The notes under the pieces are model-generated. The model saw only the letters and a list, made by a program, of their open reading frames with translations. It had not been told where the DNA came from and ran no database searches. 64,000 nt of DNA from contig NZ_CP106877.1 of NCBI RefSeq assembly GCF_026547205.1, positions 1,700,771-1,764,770 of the forward strand, written 5' to 3'. Source of the DNA: Fervidibacillus halotolerans. GTDB lineage: Bacteria > Bacillota > Bacilli > Bacillales > Caldibacillaceae. Below, piece by piece: positions 17,785 to 26,328 of this stretch; the stretch's first letter is position 1; each line of letters starts with the position of its first letter. The position numbers and the translations under genes were made by a program.

Positions 17785-18231
17785 GTGAAAAAAAAGGAAG
17801 ATGCCGAAATTACAAATATATCGAATGTATCCATACCCGCCTTCGGTTATGGACTCATTCGAGACGAATTGTTAGAAGATTTACTAGGTAAGGATGGACC
17901 GGATATATTATATTGGGCAGGAAAACGTTTAGCTAGGAAATATCCCTTATTTTCAATGGAAGAAGTGAAGGAATTCTTTTTAAATGCCGGTTGGGGCGTT
18001 TTGGAAATCAAAGAGGAAAAAAAGGACGAAAAACTATTTTCCCTTTCCGGATCGAGCGTCAGTTACCGTCTACAAACAAACACAAACCCTTCTTTCCAAT
18101 TGGAAGCGGGTTTTTTAGCCGAGCAATTTGTGCAACAAAAAAAGGTGTATGCGGAATGCTATGAACATCCGAGAAAACAAAGCGGAATTGTGAACTTTAC
18201 CGTAAAATGGGATCGTCTACCGCTTGAATAA
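17785..18231 (+). CDS. YslB-like protein (DUF2507, V4R-related)
   Basis: 148-residue soluble protein with the DUF2507 signature: PAFGYGLIRDELLEDLLGKDG, ILYWAGKRLARKYPL and GWGVLEI, then LEAGFLAEQF and the late EHPRKQSGIVNFTVKW. Related domains bind small hydrophobic ligands in archaeal V4R proteins, but no function is established for YslB. The GTG start has an AAAGGGGGT site. It is divergent from sdhCAB and convergent with lysC, as in B. subtilis. Confidence 0.88.
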   Translation: MKKKEDAEITNISNVSIPAFGYGLIRDELLEDLLGKDGPDILYWAGKRLARKYPLFSMEEVKEFFLNAGWGVLEIKEEKKDEKLFSLSGSSVSYRLQTNTNPSFQLEAGFLAEQFVQQKKVYAECYEHPRKQSGIVNFTVKWDRLPLE

Positions 18232-18279
18232 AGTCAAGAGGATTTTCCCATGAAAATTCGAATGTATATCTCTCGTAAC

Positions 18280-18470
18280 GGAACTGTCCGAAAAGTCCCT
18301 AAGTTGATGAAAAGGAAAGGTAACGGTCTATCCTAGAACAGCACGAGCCATAAACCCCACGAACGATGCGAGTCGAAATGCTGACCCGTGCCTGCGGGAA
18401 GGGCCGCGACATAAATTAATTCAATCAAATTTCATTTACGAAGAAAGGGGCTGTACTTTGGGACAGCCCC
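18280..18470. mobile_element. candidate MITE-like element with imperfect terminal inverted repeats
   Basis: The left end GGAACTGTCCGAAAAGTCC and the inverted right end (reading GGGGCTGTCCCAAAGTAC from 18470 backwards) share a GGnnCTGTCCnAAAaGT pattern. The 191 bases between them are non-coding. The middle (about 18340-18410) is visibly more GC-rich than the surroundings. The right end doubles as a terminator hairpin. Such ends resemble IS termini of Bacillaceae, but no transposase is present and no target duplication was identified. Confidence 0.4.
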
Positions 18471-18476
18471 TATTTT
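18445..18476. terminator. bidirectional terminator between yslB and lysC
   Basis: GGGGCTGT (18447-18454) and ACAGCCCC (18463-18470) form a perfect 8-base stem. TATTTTT follows on the plus strand and TTTCTTC on the minus strand. Confidence 0.8.
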
Positions 18477-18485
18477 TACGTGAAA

Positions 18486-19718
18486 TTAATAAGCTAGCTC
18501 ACTGACCTTTTCCAATTGGAAGGCATTATGCAAAAGATCTGATGCTCGAATCATATGTTTTTCATCCAGTACCACGGATATTTTTATTTCAGACGTGCTG
18601 ACCATTTTTATAAAAATGCCTTCTGCAGATAGACAGGAAAACATTTTCGCCGCTACTCCAGGATTGGAAATCATCTCGGAACCGACGATCGATACCTTTG
18701 CCAAACCGGATTCCCACTCCAAATGATCAAATGGAATGTCTTTCTTTTTACTTTCCAACAACTGGATGGTCGCTTCAAGGTCTTCCGTCTTTATGGAAAA
18801 GGAGACACTGTTCGGATTCGATTCTGTTGCACTTTGAATAATGATATCCACGTTAATATGATGTTCAGCTAATATTGAAAAAATAGCAGACAAGGAATGG
18901 ATTTCATTTGGCACTCCGAACACTTTAATTCTCGTTATATCCTTTTCGAAGGCGACACCCCGAACGATTAAATCTTTTTCCATCGATACTACCTCCTCAA
19001 CAATCGTTCCTTGTTTATTTTCCATACTCGAGCGAACGACGAGGGGAATTTGATAGTTTTTTGCAAATTCCACTGCTCGGGGATGAAGGACGTTCGCTCC
19101 AAGATGGGCCAATTCTAACATTTCATCGTAGGAAATGGACGATAATTGCCGTGCTTTTTGAATGTAGCGAGGATCTGAAGTAAACACGCCTGTCACATCT
19201 GTAAAAATATCGCAACGATTCGCTTGTAACATCGCGGCCAATGCGACAGCAGTTGTATCTGATCCTCCTCGACCTAAAGTGGTAATTTCTCCATCGGTCG
19301 ATATCCCTTGAAATCCAGCCACGATTACAATTTTATCCCTTGCTAACTCCTTTTGAATTCGATCGATTTGAACGGATACGATGCGTGCGCGACCGTGAAC
19401 CGGTTCAGTAACAATTCCAGCTTGCCATCCGGTCAAACCGATGGCATCAAACCCTTGCTCTTGCAAAGCCATCGTAAATAATGCGACAGTGATTTGCTCT
19501 CCGGTAGAAAGAAGCAAATCCATTTCTCGACGATTTTCCCTTACGTTGAATTCACTGGCTAAATGAATGAGTTCATCCGTCGTCTTTCCCATTGCAGATA
19601 CGGTTACGACGACATCGTTTCCCCTTCGTTTTTCCTCAATAACCCAACTGGTGGCTCGACGAATTTTTTCCATTGTAGCAACCGATGTCCCCCCAAATTT
19701 TTGTACGATCATCCCCAT
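18486..19718 (-). CDS. lysC: aspartate kinase, lysine-sensitive type (LysC)
   Basis: 410-residue aspartokinase, the first step of the aspartate pathway to lysine, threonine, methionine and diaminopimelate. Catalytic-domain signatures are VQKFGGTSV at the N terminus, STGEQ, and ITTLGRGGSDTTAVALAA. Two C-terminal ACT domains follow (about 265-400; VSIVGSEMISNPGVAAKMF in the second). The close match to B. subtilis LysC (408 residues) and the lysine riboswitch upstream identify the lysine-regulated isozyme. An internal start producing the beta subunit, as in B. subtilis, is likely but was not pinned down. Confidence 0.95.
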   Translation of the reverse strand: MGMIVQKFGGTSVATMEKIRRATSWVIEEKRRGNDVVVTVSAMGKTTDELIHLASEFNVRENRREMDLLLSTGEQITVALFTMALQEQGFDAIGLTGWQAGIVTEPVHGRARIVSVQIDRIQKELARDKIVIVAGFQGISTDGEITTLGRGGSDTTAVALAAMLQANRCDIFTDVTGVFTSDPRYIQKARQLSSISYDEMLELAHLGANVLHPRAVEFAKNYQIPLVVRSSMENKQGTIVEEVVSMEKDLIVRGVAFEKDITRIKVFGVPNEIHSLSAIFSILAEHHINVDIIIQSATESNPNSVSFSIKTEDLEATIQLLESKKKDIPFDHLEWESGLAKVSIVGSEMISNPGVAAKMFSCLSAEGIFIKMVSTSEIKISVVLDEKHMIRASDLLHNAFQLEKVSELAY

Positions 19719-19841
19719 AAATATTCCCCCATTTCACATAATTAGATTGAAAAAGCGTCCATTGAAAAACTGCTAAAGGCATATCCATGATCGATTAGGC
19801 GTACTGTCTTAAGATACATATCACCCTTATCTCTTAATAAA

Positions 19842-20084
19842 CAAAAACAGGCAAAAGGAAAGAAATCCCATTGCCTGCAAATCCGCAAAAAGCGTATCCA
19901 CAGCGAGATAGCTCTCCAAGAACGACTCATTCTTGACAGTTCCGCATTTATTCAATGACAGAACCAAGAAAAAATAGAAGTGGACTATTTTTTCTTTCGG
20001 CGGTCCTCCCCTTTCCATCCCCTTCTCAGAAGTCCATTCTTCTCCAGGAATGTACTATTGAAGTCCGCACCTCTATCCTCACTA
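19842..20084 (-). ncRNA. lysine riboswitch (L-box) with transcription terminator
   Basis: The lysC leader contains the conserved L-box blocks in order on the minus strand: AGAGGTGCGG, AGAAGGGGATGGAAAGGGGA, CCGCCGAA, CTTGGTTCTGTCATTG, and GGAGAGCTATC closing the P1 stem with GATAG near 20078. The aptamer is about 19901-20084. It is followed by a terminator hairpin CAGGCAA/TTGCCTG with TTTTTGTTT (19842-19877). High lysine should favour premature termination of lysC. Confidence 0.95.
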
Positions 20085-20105
20085 CGAGTATTGAAATTTC
20101 TAAAC

Positions 20106-20134
20106 ATTATATCACATAATGAATCATTCGGCAA
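20106..20134 (-). promoter_or_regulatory. lysC promoter
   Basis: TTGCCG (20129-20134), 17-base spacer, TATAAT (20106-20111) with upstream TGA (extended -10); the transcript would start just before the L-box. Confidence 0.8.
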
Positions 20135-20152
20135 ATCGAAATGTAAAGGAAT

Positions 20153-21937
20153 TTAATCCTCCTCCGACAATTTTTGCAAAATATTCTCCCCTACTTTTTT
20201 CGGAATACCGATGGACAGAAATTCTTCTAACGTTGCCTGCTTCATCTTTTTTAAAGATCCGAAATGTTTGATTAACTTCATTTTCCGTTTTTCCCCTACG
20301 CCTGGAATGTCATCTAAAATCGATTGGAACATCGCCTTCCCTCGTATTTGTCTATGGAAAGTAATGGCAAATCGGTGAACTTCATCTTGGATTCGTTGTA
20401 ATAAATAAAATGCCTGACTATTTCGTGGAAGGGATACGATTTGTAACGGATCACCGAATAATAGATTCGATGTCTGATGCTTTTCATCCTTTACAAGGCC
20501 TCCGATCGGAATCGTTAAGCCGAGCTCATCTTCTAAAATTTCTTTAGCCGCCTCAACTTGTCCCTTTCCTCCATCAATTAAAATGAGGTCAGGTAATGGT
20601 AAATTTTCCTTTAAAACCCGTGTATATCGCCGACGAATCACTTCTCTCATCGAACCGTAATCATCCGGCCCTTCCACTGTTTTAATTTTATATTTCCGAT
20701 ATTCTTTTTTATCCGGTTTGCCGTTTGTAAATACAACCATAGCCGATACCGGATTTGTTCCTTGAATATTTGAATTATCAAAGGCTTCAATTCGATAAGG
20801 TGTATAGATGCCCAGCTCTGTTCCTAACTGTTCAATTGCCTTAATCGTTCGTTCCTCATCCCGTTCCATTAGCAAAAATTTCTCTCGAAGTGCCGCTTCT
20901 GCATTTTTTTTCGCTAAGTTAACGAGTTCCTTTTTTTGTCCCCTTTTCGGACGAAGGATTTTCACATTGAGCAATTCCTGGAGCAAATCGCCATCCATTT
21001 CTTCAGGCAATAAAATTTCCTTCGGTTTAAAGTGGTTTGCTTGATCGTAAAATTGGACGAGGAAGCTTTGCATCTCTTCTTCCGGCTCTCTGTAAATTGG
21101 AAACATGGAAGCATCCCGTTCGATCATCTTTCCTTGGCGAATGAAGAACACTTGTACACATATCCATCCCTTTTCAACTGCGTAAGCGAACACATCCCGG
21201 TCGACGAAATCGGTTGAAACCATCGTCTGTTTTTCCATCGTCGCCTCAATATGGGCAATTTTATCCCGATAGTCCTTCGCTCGTTCAAAATCCAATTGTT
21301 TGGAAGCCTCATACATTTTTTCCGTTAACTGCTTTTTAATCTCCCGGTGTCCTCCATTTAAAAATTTCGTTATCTCATCGGTCATCCTTTTATACGTCTC
21401 CTCTGAAACATCGTGGACACAAGGAGCTAAACATTGACCGATATGGTAATATAAACAAACCCGATTCGGTAATGTGGAACATTTTCGCAACGGATACAAC
21501 CGATCCAACAGCTTTTTTGTTTCCTTTGCCGCATATACGTTCGGATACGGACCGAAATATTTTCCCTTATCCCTTTTTACCTTTCGAGTGATTATGAGAC
21601 GTGGGTGTCGTTCAGCAGTTAATTTAATAAATGGAAAACTTTTATCATCTTTAAGCATAACATTGTATTTCGGATTGTATTTTTTAATTAAATTCATTTC
21701 CAAAATTAACGCTTCAATATTCGAAGATGTAAGGATGTATTCAAAATCGGCAATCTCATTGACTAAGGCTTGGGTCTTTCCGTCATGGGAACCGGTAAAA
21801 TAAGATCGTACCCGATTTTTTAATATTTTCGCTTTCCCGACGTATATCACGGTCCCTTGCCGATCTTTCATTAAATAACAGCCCGGTTGATCGGGAAGAA
21901 GGGCCAATTTCTCTTGTATGGTTTTCCTTCCGTTCAT
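20153..21937 (-). CDS. uvrC: excinuclease ABC subunit C
   Basis: Dual-incision nuclease of nucleotide excision repair. GIY-YIG domain at the N terminus ([19 protein letters not shown]), UvrB-binding UVR motif near residue 205 ([13 protein letters not shown]), RNase H-like endonuclease domain ([20 protein letters not shown] ... [10 protein letters not shown]) and C-terminal helix-hairpin-helix ([19 protein letters not shown]). The ATG at 21937 has GGAGTG 6 bases upstream; the GTG at 21946 is part of that site. It has 594 residues. Confidence 0.97.
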   Translation of the reverse strand: MNGRKTIQEKLALLPDQPGCYLMKDRQGTVIYVGKAKILKNRVRSYFTGSHDGKTQALVNEIADFEYILTSSNIEALILEMNLIKKYNPKYNVMLKDDKSFPFIKLTAERHPRLIITRKVKRDKGKYFGPYPNVYAAKETKKLLDRLYPLRKCSTLPNRVCLYYHIGQCLAPCVHDVSEETYKRMTDEITKFLNGGHREIKKQLTEKMYEASKQLDFERAKDYRDKIAHIEATMEKQTMVSTDFVDRDVFAYAVEKGWICVQVFFIRQGKMIERDASMFPIYREPEEEMQSFLVQFYDQANHFKPKEILLPEEMDGDLLQELLNVKILRPKRGQKKELVNLAKKNAEAALREKFLLMERDEERTIKAIEQLGTELGIYTPYRIEAFDNSNIQGTNPVSAMVVFTNGKPDKKEYRKYKIKTVEGPDDYGSMREVIRRRYTRVLKENLPLPDLILIDGGKGQVEAAKEILEDELGLTIPIGGLVKDEKHQTSNLLFGDPLQIVSLPRNSQAFYLLQRIQDEVHRFAITFHRQIRGKAMFQSILDDIPGVGEKRKMKLIKHFGSLKKMKQATLEEFLSIGIPKKVGENILQKLSEED

Positions 21938-22111
21938 TGATTTCACTCCATCGAGATTCCAATATTTCTTATAAAATTATACATGATTATCGTCTTTTTT
22001 CCATCGTCAATAAATTGTAGAAAGTAAGGAAAGGAAGAATATAAGAAACCGCAACAAGGATGAAATAAAGGGGAATTTTAGGGGAACTGAATTTGGCTAA
22101 GTTAGGAATGT

Positions 22112-22163
22112 ATAGAAAAATAGAAGGGGTATACCAAAAGCGTTTTCCCTTTGGCATACCCCT
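22112..22163 (-). terminator. terminator after trxA
   Basis: GGGGTATGCCAAAG pairs with CTTTTGGTATACCCC, followed by TTCTATTTTT on the minus strand. Confidence 0.9.
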
Positions 22164-22181
22164 CGACATTCTTTTCCATTA

Positions 22182-22496
22182 TTATAAGTGCTTTTGTATA
22201 ACTTCAACAAGTGCTTCCTTCGGGCGATAACCGATTACCTTGTCAACAATTTCTCCATCCTTAAACAAAATTAACGTTGGAATACTCATAACACCGTATT
22301 TTGCAGCAGTTTCTTGATTGTGATCCACGTCGAGTTTCGTAATTTTTACTTTATCGCCTATTTCCGCATCAATTTCTTCCAATACCGGAGCGATCATTCG
22401 GCAAGGGCCACACCATGCTGCCCAAAAGTCCGTCAAAACTAGCCCTTTACTTGTTTCTTGCGCAAAAGTCTCATCTGTTAAATGCGTAATTGCCAT
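22182..22496 (-). CDS. trxA: thioredoxin
   Basis: 104-residue thioredoxin with the redox motif WCGPC (Cys29, Cys32), the preceding FWAAW and the cis-proline segment MSIPTLILF. Cytosolic disulfide reductant. The start has a TAGGAGGT site. It has its own promoter and terminator, so it forms a single-gene unit between uvrC and etfA. Confidence 0.98.
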   Translation of the reverse strand: MAITHLTDETFAQETSKGLVLTDFWAAWCGPCRMIAPVLEEIDAEIGDKVKITKLDVDHNQETAAKYGVMSIPTLILFKDGEIVDKVIGYRPKEALVEVIQKHL

Positions 22497-22531
22497 TGAA
22501 ATACCTCCTAATCAAAACTTATCTTACGGTC

Positions 22532-22537
22532 AGTATA
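22532..22537 (-). promoter_or_regulatory. trxA promoter, extended -10
   Basis: TGTTATACT is an extended -10 (TGn-TATACT) 36 bases before the trxA ATG. There is no convincing -35. Confidence 0.5.
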
Positions 22538-22593
22538 ACACCGTTTTGTTGCTGAAGCGAATAAAAAGATTTTGAGAAAAACGATTCAAAGTT

Positions 22594-22622
22594 AGGCAGG
22601 AAAAATTGATCGTTACCTGCCT
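22594..22622 (+). terminator. orphan plus-strand terminator-like hairpin
   Basis: AGGCAGG and CCTGCCT form a 7-base stem followed by TTTATTATA on the plus strand. No plus-strand gene precedes it. It lies between the etfA terminator and the trxA promoter in the 355-base gap 22497-22851. Confidence 0.4.
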
Positions 22623-22740
22623 TTTATTATACCCTACCCCCTACAAAAAAAACAATTATTGAAACTCAGATTCGCCTTTCAACGGACTGTAATCCTTTTT
22701 TAAATCGTTAAAACTTCGAAAATTTCGTCTTTTTGGCATC

Positions 22741-22773
22741 AAAAAACCGTTCCGAATTTTTAAACGGAACGGC
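22741..22773 (-). terminator. terminator after etfA
   Basis: GCCGTTCCG and CGGAACGGT form the stem, followed by a TTTTTT run on the minus strand. It ends the fadR-fadB-etfB-etfA unit. Confidence 0.88.
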
Positions 22774-22851
22774 TCCATAGGAAAGTTTCCCTTTGTCCCA
22801 ACTGATCTTCTTGCTCCTATTTTAATCGGAACGGACTGAAGGATTCATCGA

Positions 22852-23829
22852 TTAGGCTTCCACTTTTAATTTTTTAAATTCTTCTGTTAATAACGGAACG
22901 ACTTCGAACAAATCACCGACAATGCCATAATCAGCGACTTTGAAAATATTAGCTTCCGGATCTTTATTAATTGCAACGATGACCTTCGAATTTGACATTC
23001 CCGCCAAATGTTGAATAGCACCTGATATTCCACAAGCAATATATAAATCTGGTGTTACAACTTTCCCCGTTTGACCTATTTGCAAAGAGTAATCACAATA
23101 TCCCGCATCACATGCTCCACGGGAAGCTCCAACTGCACCACCTAATACATCGGCCAATTGTTGGAGTACTTGGAAACCTTCTTCGCTTTTCACTCCTCTT
23201 CCTCCAGCTACAATCACCTTCGCCTCTGATAAATCGACCCCGTCACTCGTTTTCCGAACAACTTCTTTCACAACGGTGCGCAAATCTTTTATTTCCGGTG
23301 AAAGGGAGGTAATATCTCCCGTTCTCGTTTCATCCTTTGGTAACGAAGGAATATTGTTTGGCCGAATGGTAACGAAAATTTTTTCGTCTGTGAAAATCTT
23401 TTTCTCGAAGGCTTTTCCGGAATAAATCGGACGGGTAAAGACGACATTGCCTCCCTCAATTTCGATAGACGTCACATCAGAAATTAATCCGGTGTCTAAT
23501 TTTGCTGCAATCTTTGGAGACAAATCCTTTCCTAAAGCAGTATGCCCCATGACGATCGCATCTGGGTTTTCCTTTTCTATAACGGCCATAAGCGCCTGGG
23601 AAAACGCATCGGTCGTATATTTTGCCAATTGTTCATCTTCTACAATCACTACCCGATCAGCACCGAAATGAATGAGTGACTCTGCTAAAGGTTTGACCGT
23701 CTCTCCTAATAAAAGACCGACGACTTCCCCGCCTTCAGCAATCGTTTTTCCAGCAGAAATTGCTTCAAAGGATACATTACGCAAACTACCTTCTTTCCAT
23801 TCTCCCATCACTAATACTTTTCGTGTCAT
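22852..23829 (-). CDS. etfA: electron transfer flavoprotein alpha subunit
   Basis: 325-residue FAD-binding subunit that carries electrons from acyl-CoA dehydrogenases to the quinone pool. The C-terminal FAD domain contains GGRGVKSEEGF, VGASRGACDAGY and the signature LYIACGISGAIQHLAGM. The ATG at 23829 follows GGAGGG by 6 bases; the TTG six bases further up is an alternative. The chosen start gives the B. subtilis length. Last gene of the beta-oxidation unit. Confidence 0.97.
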   Translation of the reverse strand: MTRKVLVMGEWKEGSLRNVSFEAISAGKTIAEGGEVVGLLLGETVKPLAESLIHFGADRVVIVEDEQLAKYTTDAFSQALMAVIEKENPDAIVMGHTALGKDLSPKIAAKLDTGLISDVTSIEIEGGNVVFTRPIYSGKAFEKKIFTDEKIFVTIRPNNIPSLPKDETRTGDITSLSPEIKDLRTVVKEVVRKTSDGVDLSEAKVIVAGGRGVKSEEGFQVLQQLADVLGGAVGASRGACDAGYCDYSLQIGQTGKVVTPDLYIACGISGAIQHLAGMSNSKVIVAINKDPEANIFKVADYGIVGDLFEVVPLLTEEFKKLKVEA

Positions 23830-23856
23830 TTTCAACCCTCCTGTTCGTATACACGA

Positions 23857-24630
23857 TTAAATAACCTTCGCTTCGTTCCTAAGCAAGGAAACGAGTTCCT
23901 TTACTTGTTCATCTAATTCTCCTTCTAAAATTTTCCCAGCTTGTCGCTCCGATGGTAAAAAGATTTCAATTCGTTTCGTTTTTGCTTCCACATCTTCCTC
24001 ATCCAGATCTAAATCATCCAATTCTAACTCTTCCAATGGTTTTTTCTTCGCTTTCATAATTCCAGGCAAGGACGGATATCGCGGTTCATTTAATCCTTGC
24101 TGTGCTGTGACTAAAAGGGGAAGGGTCGCTTCAATTTTTTCTTCATCTCCTTCCACGTCACGAACAAGATTTACACGATCTCCATCAATTTGTAAATCTA
24201 TGATTGTCGTCACGTAAGGAATATTTAGTAGTTCGGCAACTCGAGGTCCAACTTGTCCCGATCCCCCATCAATGGCTACATTTCCTGCAAGAATGAGATC
24301 GATCTCTTTTTCTTTCAAATATTCAGCTATAATTTTCGCTGTAGTGTATTGATCCGCTTCGTCAATATCCTCCTCAGTATTAATCAAGACCGCTTGGTCC
24401 GCACCCATTGCTAACGCAGTACGTAATTGTTTTTCTGCTTCTTCTCCACCGACAGTGACAACGGTTACATTCGCACCATGTTCTTCTTTAATTTGAATCG
24501 CTTCTTCAACTGCATACTCATCATACGGATTAATGATAAATTCTGCCCCTTCTTCGTTAATTTGACCGTTTGATAGGGTGATTTTTTCCTCTGTATCAAA
24601 GGTTCGTTTTAAAAGAACATAAATGTTCAT
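23857..24630 (-). CDS. etfB: electron transfer flavoprotein beta subunit
   Basis: 257-residue AMP-binding partner of EtfA. Signatures: MNIYVLLKRTFDTEEKI at the N terminus, NPYDEYAVEEAIQIKE, and the ETF-beta segment VARELLN-like VAELLNIPYVTTI. The ATG at 24630 follows GGAGGGAG; a longer frame to 24675 has no site. It is 27 bases upstream of etfA, in the same unit. Confidence 0.97.
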   Translation of the reverse strand: MNIYVLLKRTFDTEEKITLSNGQINEEGAEFIINPYDEYAVEEAIQIKEEHGANVTVVTVGGEEAEKQLRTALAMGADQAVLINTEEDIDEADQYTTAKIIAEYLKEKEIDLILAGNVAIDGGSGQVGPRVAELLNIPYVTTIIDLQIDGDRVNLVRDVEGDEEKIEATLPLLVTAQQGLNEPRYPSLPGIMKAKKKPLEELELDDLDLDEEDVEAKTKRIEIFLPSERQAGKILEGELDEQVKELVSLLRNEAKVI

Positions 24631-24690
24631 GAAATCTCCCTCCTGTATCCGTTTTTCACAAACCCTAGAAATCACGAATCAACGGATTTC

Positions 24691-25464
24691 TTATTTCCCA
24701 GTGAACACGGGTTCCCTTTTTTCAATAAATGCTTGGATGCCTTCCTTTGCATCTAACGTATCGAATACTTCACCAAATAATTTCGCCTCTTGTTCCACGC
24801 CTTCGTAAAATTGGGCTGATTTCGTGTAATTGAGTAAGTTAAGTACTGCCTTCATAGAAGCAGGACTTTTTCTTTCAATTTTTTTCGCTAATTTCATCGT
24901 TTCTTCAAAGAGGACCTCTTCCGGATATGAGCGGGAGGCTAATTTCCATTTTACTGCTTCCACACCTGAAATCGGTTCACTCGTTAGCATCATTTCTGCC
25001 GCTTTCGAAGTACCTACATATTTTGGCAATCGTTGTGTTCCAGCAAAGCCTGGAATGATTCCTAATTGTAGTTCAGGAAGTCCTAACTTTGCCGTATCAC
25101 TTACGATGCGAATGTGGCACGCCATGGCTAGTTCTAACGCTCCCCCTAATGCAGCACCGTGAATCGATGCGATAATCGGTTTCGGGTACCTCTCCATCCT
25201 TTCAAACAATTGCTGCCCTCTTTTTGCCAGTTCGACGAATTTCGAACTGGAACGCACTGTCGTAAATTCTTTAATGTCTGCTCCAGCTGAGAAAAATCTC
25301 CCCTCACCTCTTAAAACGAGTACTCGAACGTCTTTATTCGTTTCCAATTCCTTTAATAATTCGTCCAATTCCTCTAACAAAGAGGAAGAAAGAGCATTGG
25401 CAGGTGGCCGATCAATCGTAATGATTGCCGTCTTACTTTCCAATTTCCACTGTAAAAATTCCAT
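24691..25464 (-). CDS. fadB: enoyl-CoA hydratase
   Basis: 257-residue crotonase-fold enzyme for the hydration step of beta-oxidation. The oxyanion-hole region (FSAGADIKEF) and the crotonase signature IASIHGAALGGALELAMACHIRI are present, with catalytic-region LPELQLGIIPGFAGTQRLP. The ATG follows AAAGGGGGATG. It lies in the order fadR-fadB-etfB-etfA, corresponding to ysiB in B. subtilis. Confidence 0.93.
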   Translation of the reverse strand: MEFLQWKLESKTAIITIDRPPANALSSSLLEELDELLKELETNKDVRVLVLRGEGRFFSAGADIKEFTTVRSSSKFVELAKRGQQLFERMERYPKPIIASIHGAALGGALELAMACHIRIVSDTAKLGLPELQLGIIPGFAGTQRLPKYVGTSKAAEMMLTSEPISGVEAVKWKLASRSYPEEVLFEETMKLAKKIERKSPASMKAVLNLLNYTKSAQFYEGVEQEAKLFGEVFDTLDAKEGIQAFIEKREPVFTGK

Positions 25465-25529
25465 TTCCCATCCCCCTTTATATAGAATATATCTTTTTAT
25501 AATGAACCCCTTTGTTTAGAATGATCCTT

Positions 25530-26123
25530 TTATTTTTTGGAAGGATGACCGCATCCGTTGATCAACATATAATGGACTTTCGGAGCCAGTTCCACCAAAT
25601 CATACTTCTGTTCATTCATCACCCATGTTGTGACCGTTTCATCGATCGTACCAAAAATCATTTGTCTAATTAAACGACGATCCAATTTAGCATCAAATTC
25701 GCCACTTTCCATTCCCTCTTCAATAATTTGATCGATTAAAACTAAATACCCCTTCAAAACTTCATTAATCTGTCTCCGTAGTTCCTTATTTGTTTGCCGC
25801 AATTCCAATTGGGTGAGTACTGCAAGCTTGTTGTCTTCTGATAAAATTCGAAAATGATTTTCAATCAACAAATGTAATTTTTCTGAAGCCTTTTTTTTCT
25901 CCTTAATTACATTTTCCAAAGACTCGACAAACTGACCTAACTTTTCTCGAAAAACGGAAATTAAAATATCCTCTTTATTTTTGAAATATAAATAGATCGT
26001 TCCGTCTGCCACACCTGCCTGCTTTGCAATTTTGGACACTTGACATTGGTGATATCCCTTTTCTGCAATTGTAATAACGGCTGCATCAATAATTTGTTTG
26101 TATTTCGGTTTTTGTGTTTTCAT
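25530..26123 (-). CDS. fadR: fatty-acid degradation repressor FadR (TetR family)
   Basis: 197-residue TetR regulator. The N-terminal helix-turn-helix reads QIIDAAVITIAEKGYHQCQVSKIAKQAGVADGTIYLYFKNKEDIL, very close to FadR (YsiA) of B. subtilis, which represses beta-oxidation genes and is released by long-chain acyl-CoA. The ATG at 26123 has an AAAGGTGT site; a longer frame to 26207 would run through the operator and has no site. A perfect FadR box and a consensus promoter lie just upstream, so it is autoregulated along with fadB-etfBA. Confidence 0.95.
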   Translation of the reverse strand: MKTQKPKYKQIIDAAVITIAEKGYHQCQVSKIAKQAGVADGTIYLYFKNKEDILISVFREKLGQFVESLENVIKEKKKASEKLHLLIENHFRILSEDNKLAVLTQLELRQTNKELRRQINEVLKGYLVLIDQIIEEGMESGEFDAKLDRRLIRQMIFGTIDETVTTWVMNEQKYDLVELAPKVHYMLINGCGHPSKK

Positions 26124-26188
26124 GAAATGACACCTTTTCTGTATAAATTTGATAATGGAATAATATTCTTGAAAAACAATTAGAAATA

Positions 26189-26206
26189 TGAATGAATAAT
26201 CATTCA
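26189..26206. promoter_or_regulatory. FadR operator
   Basis: TGAATGAATAATCATTCA is a full match to the B. subtilis FadR consensus (TGAATGAMTANTCATTCA) and lies over the expected transcription start, 8 bases after the -10. Confidence 0.93.
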
Positions 26207-26213
26207 TATTTCT

Positions 26214-26242
26214 ATAATAATTTTTCCGCTTTCACTTGTCAA
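26214..26242 (-). promoter_or_regulatory. fadR-fadB-etfBA promoter
   Basis: TTGACA (26237-26242), 17-base spacer, TATTAT (26214-26219). The FadR box begins just downstream. Confidence 0.92.
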
Positions 26243-26328
26243 CCGAAATGAGTACTTGTCCTATTTTAAACAGAAAAAAAAACTCAAAAATTGATGATTT
26301 ACATCCTCTCTATATTTTTTACAATTAT

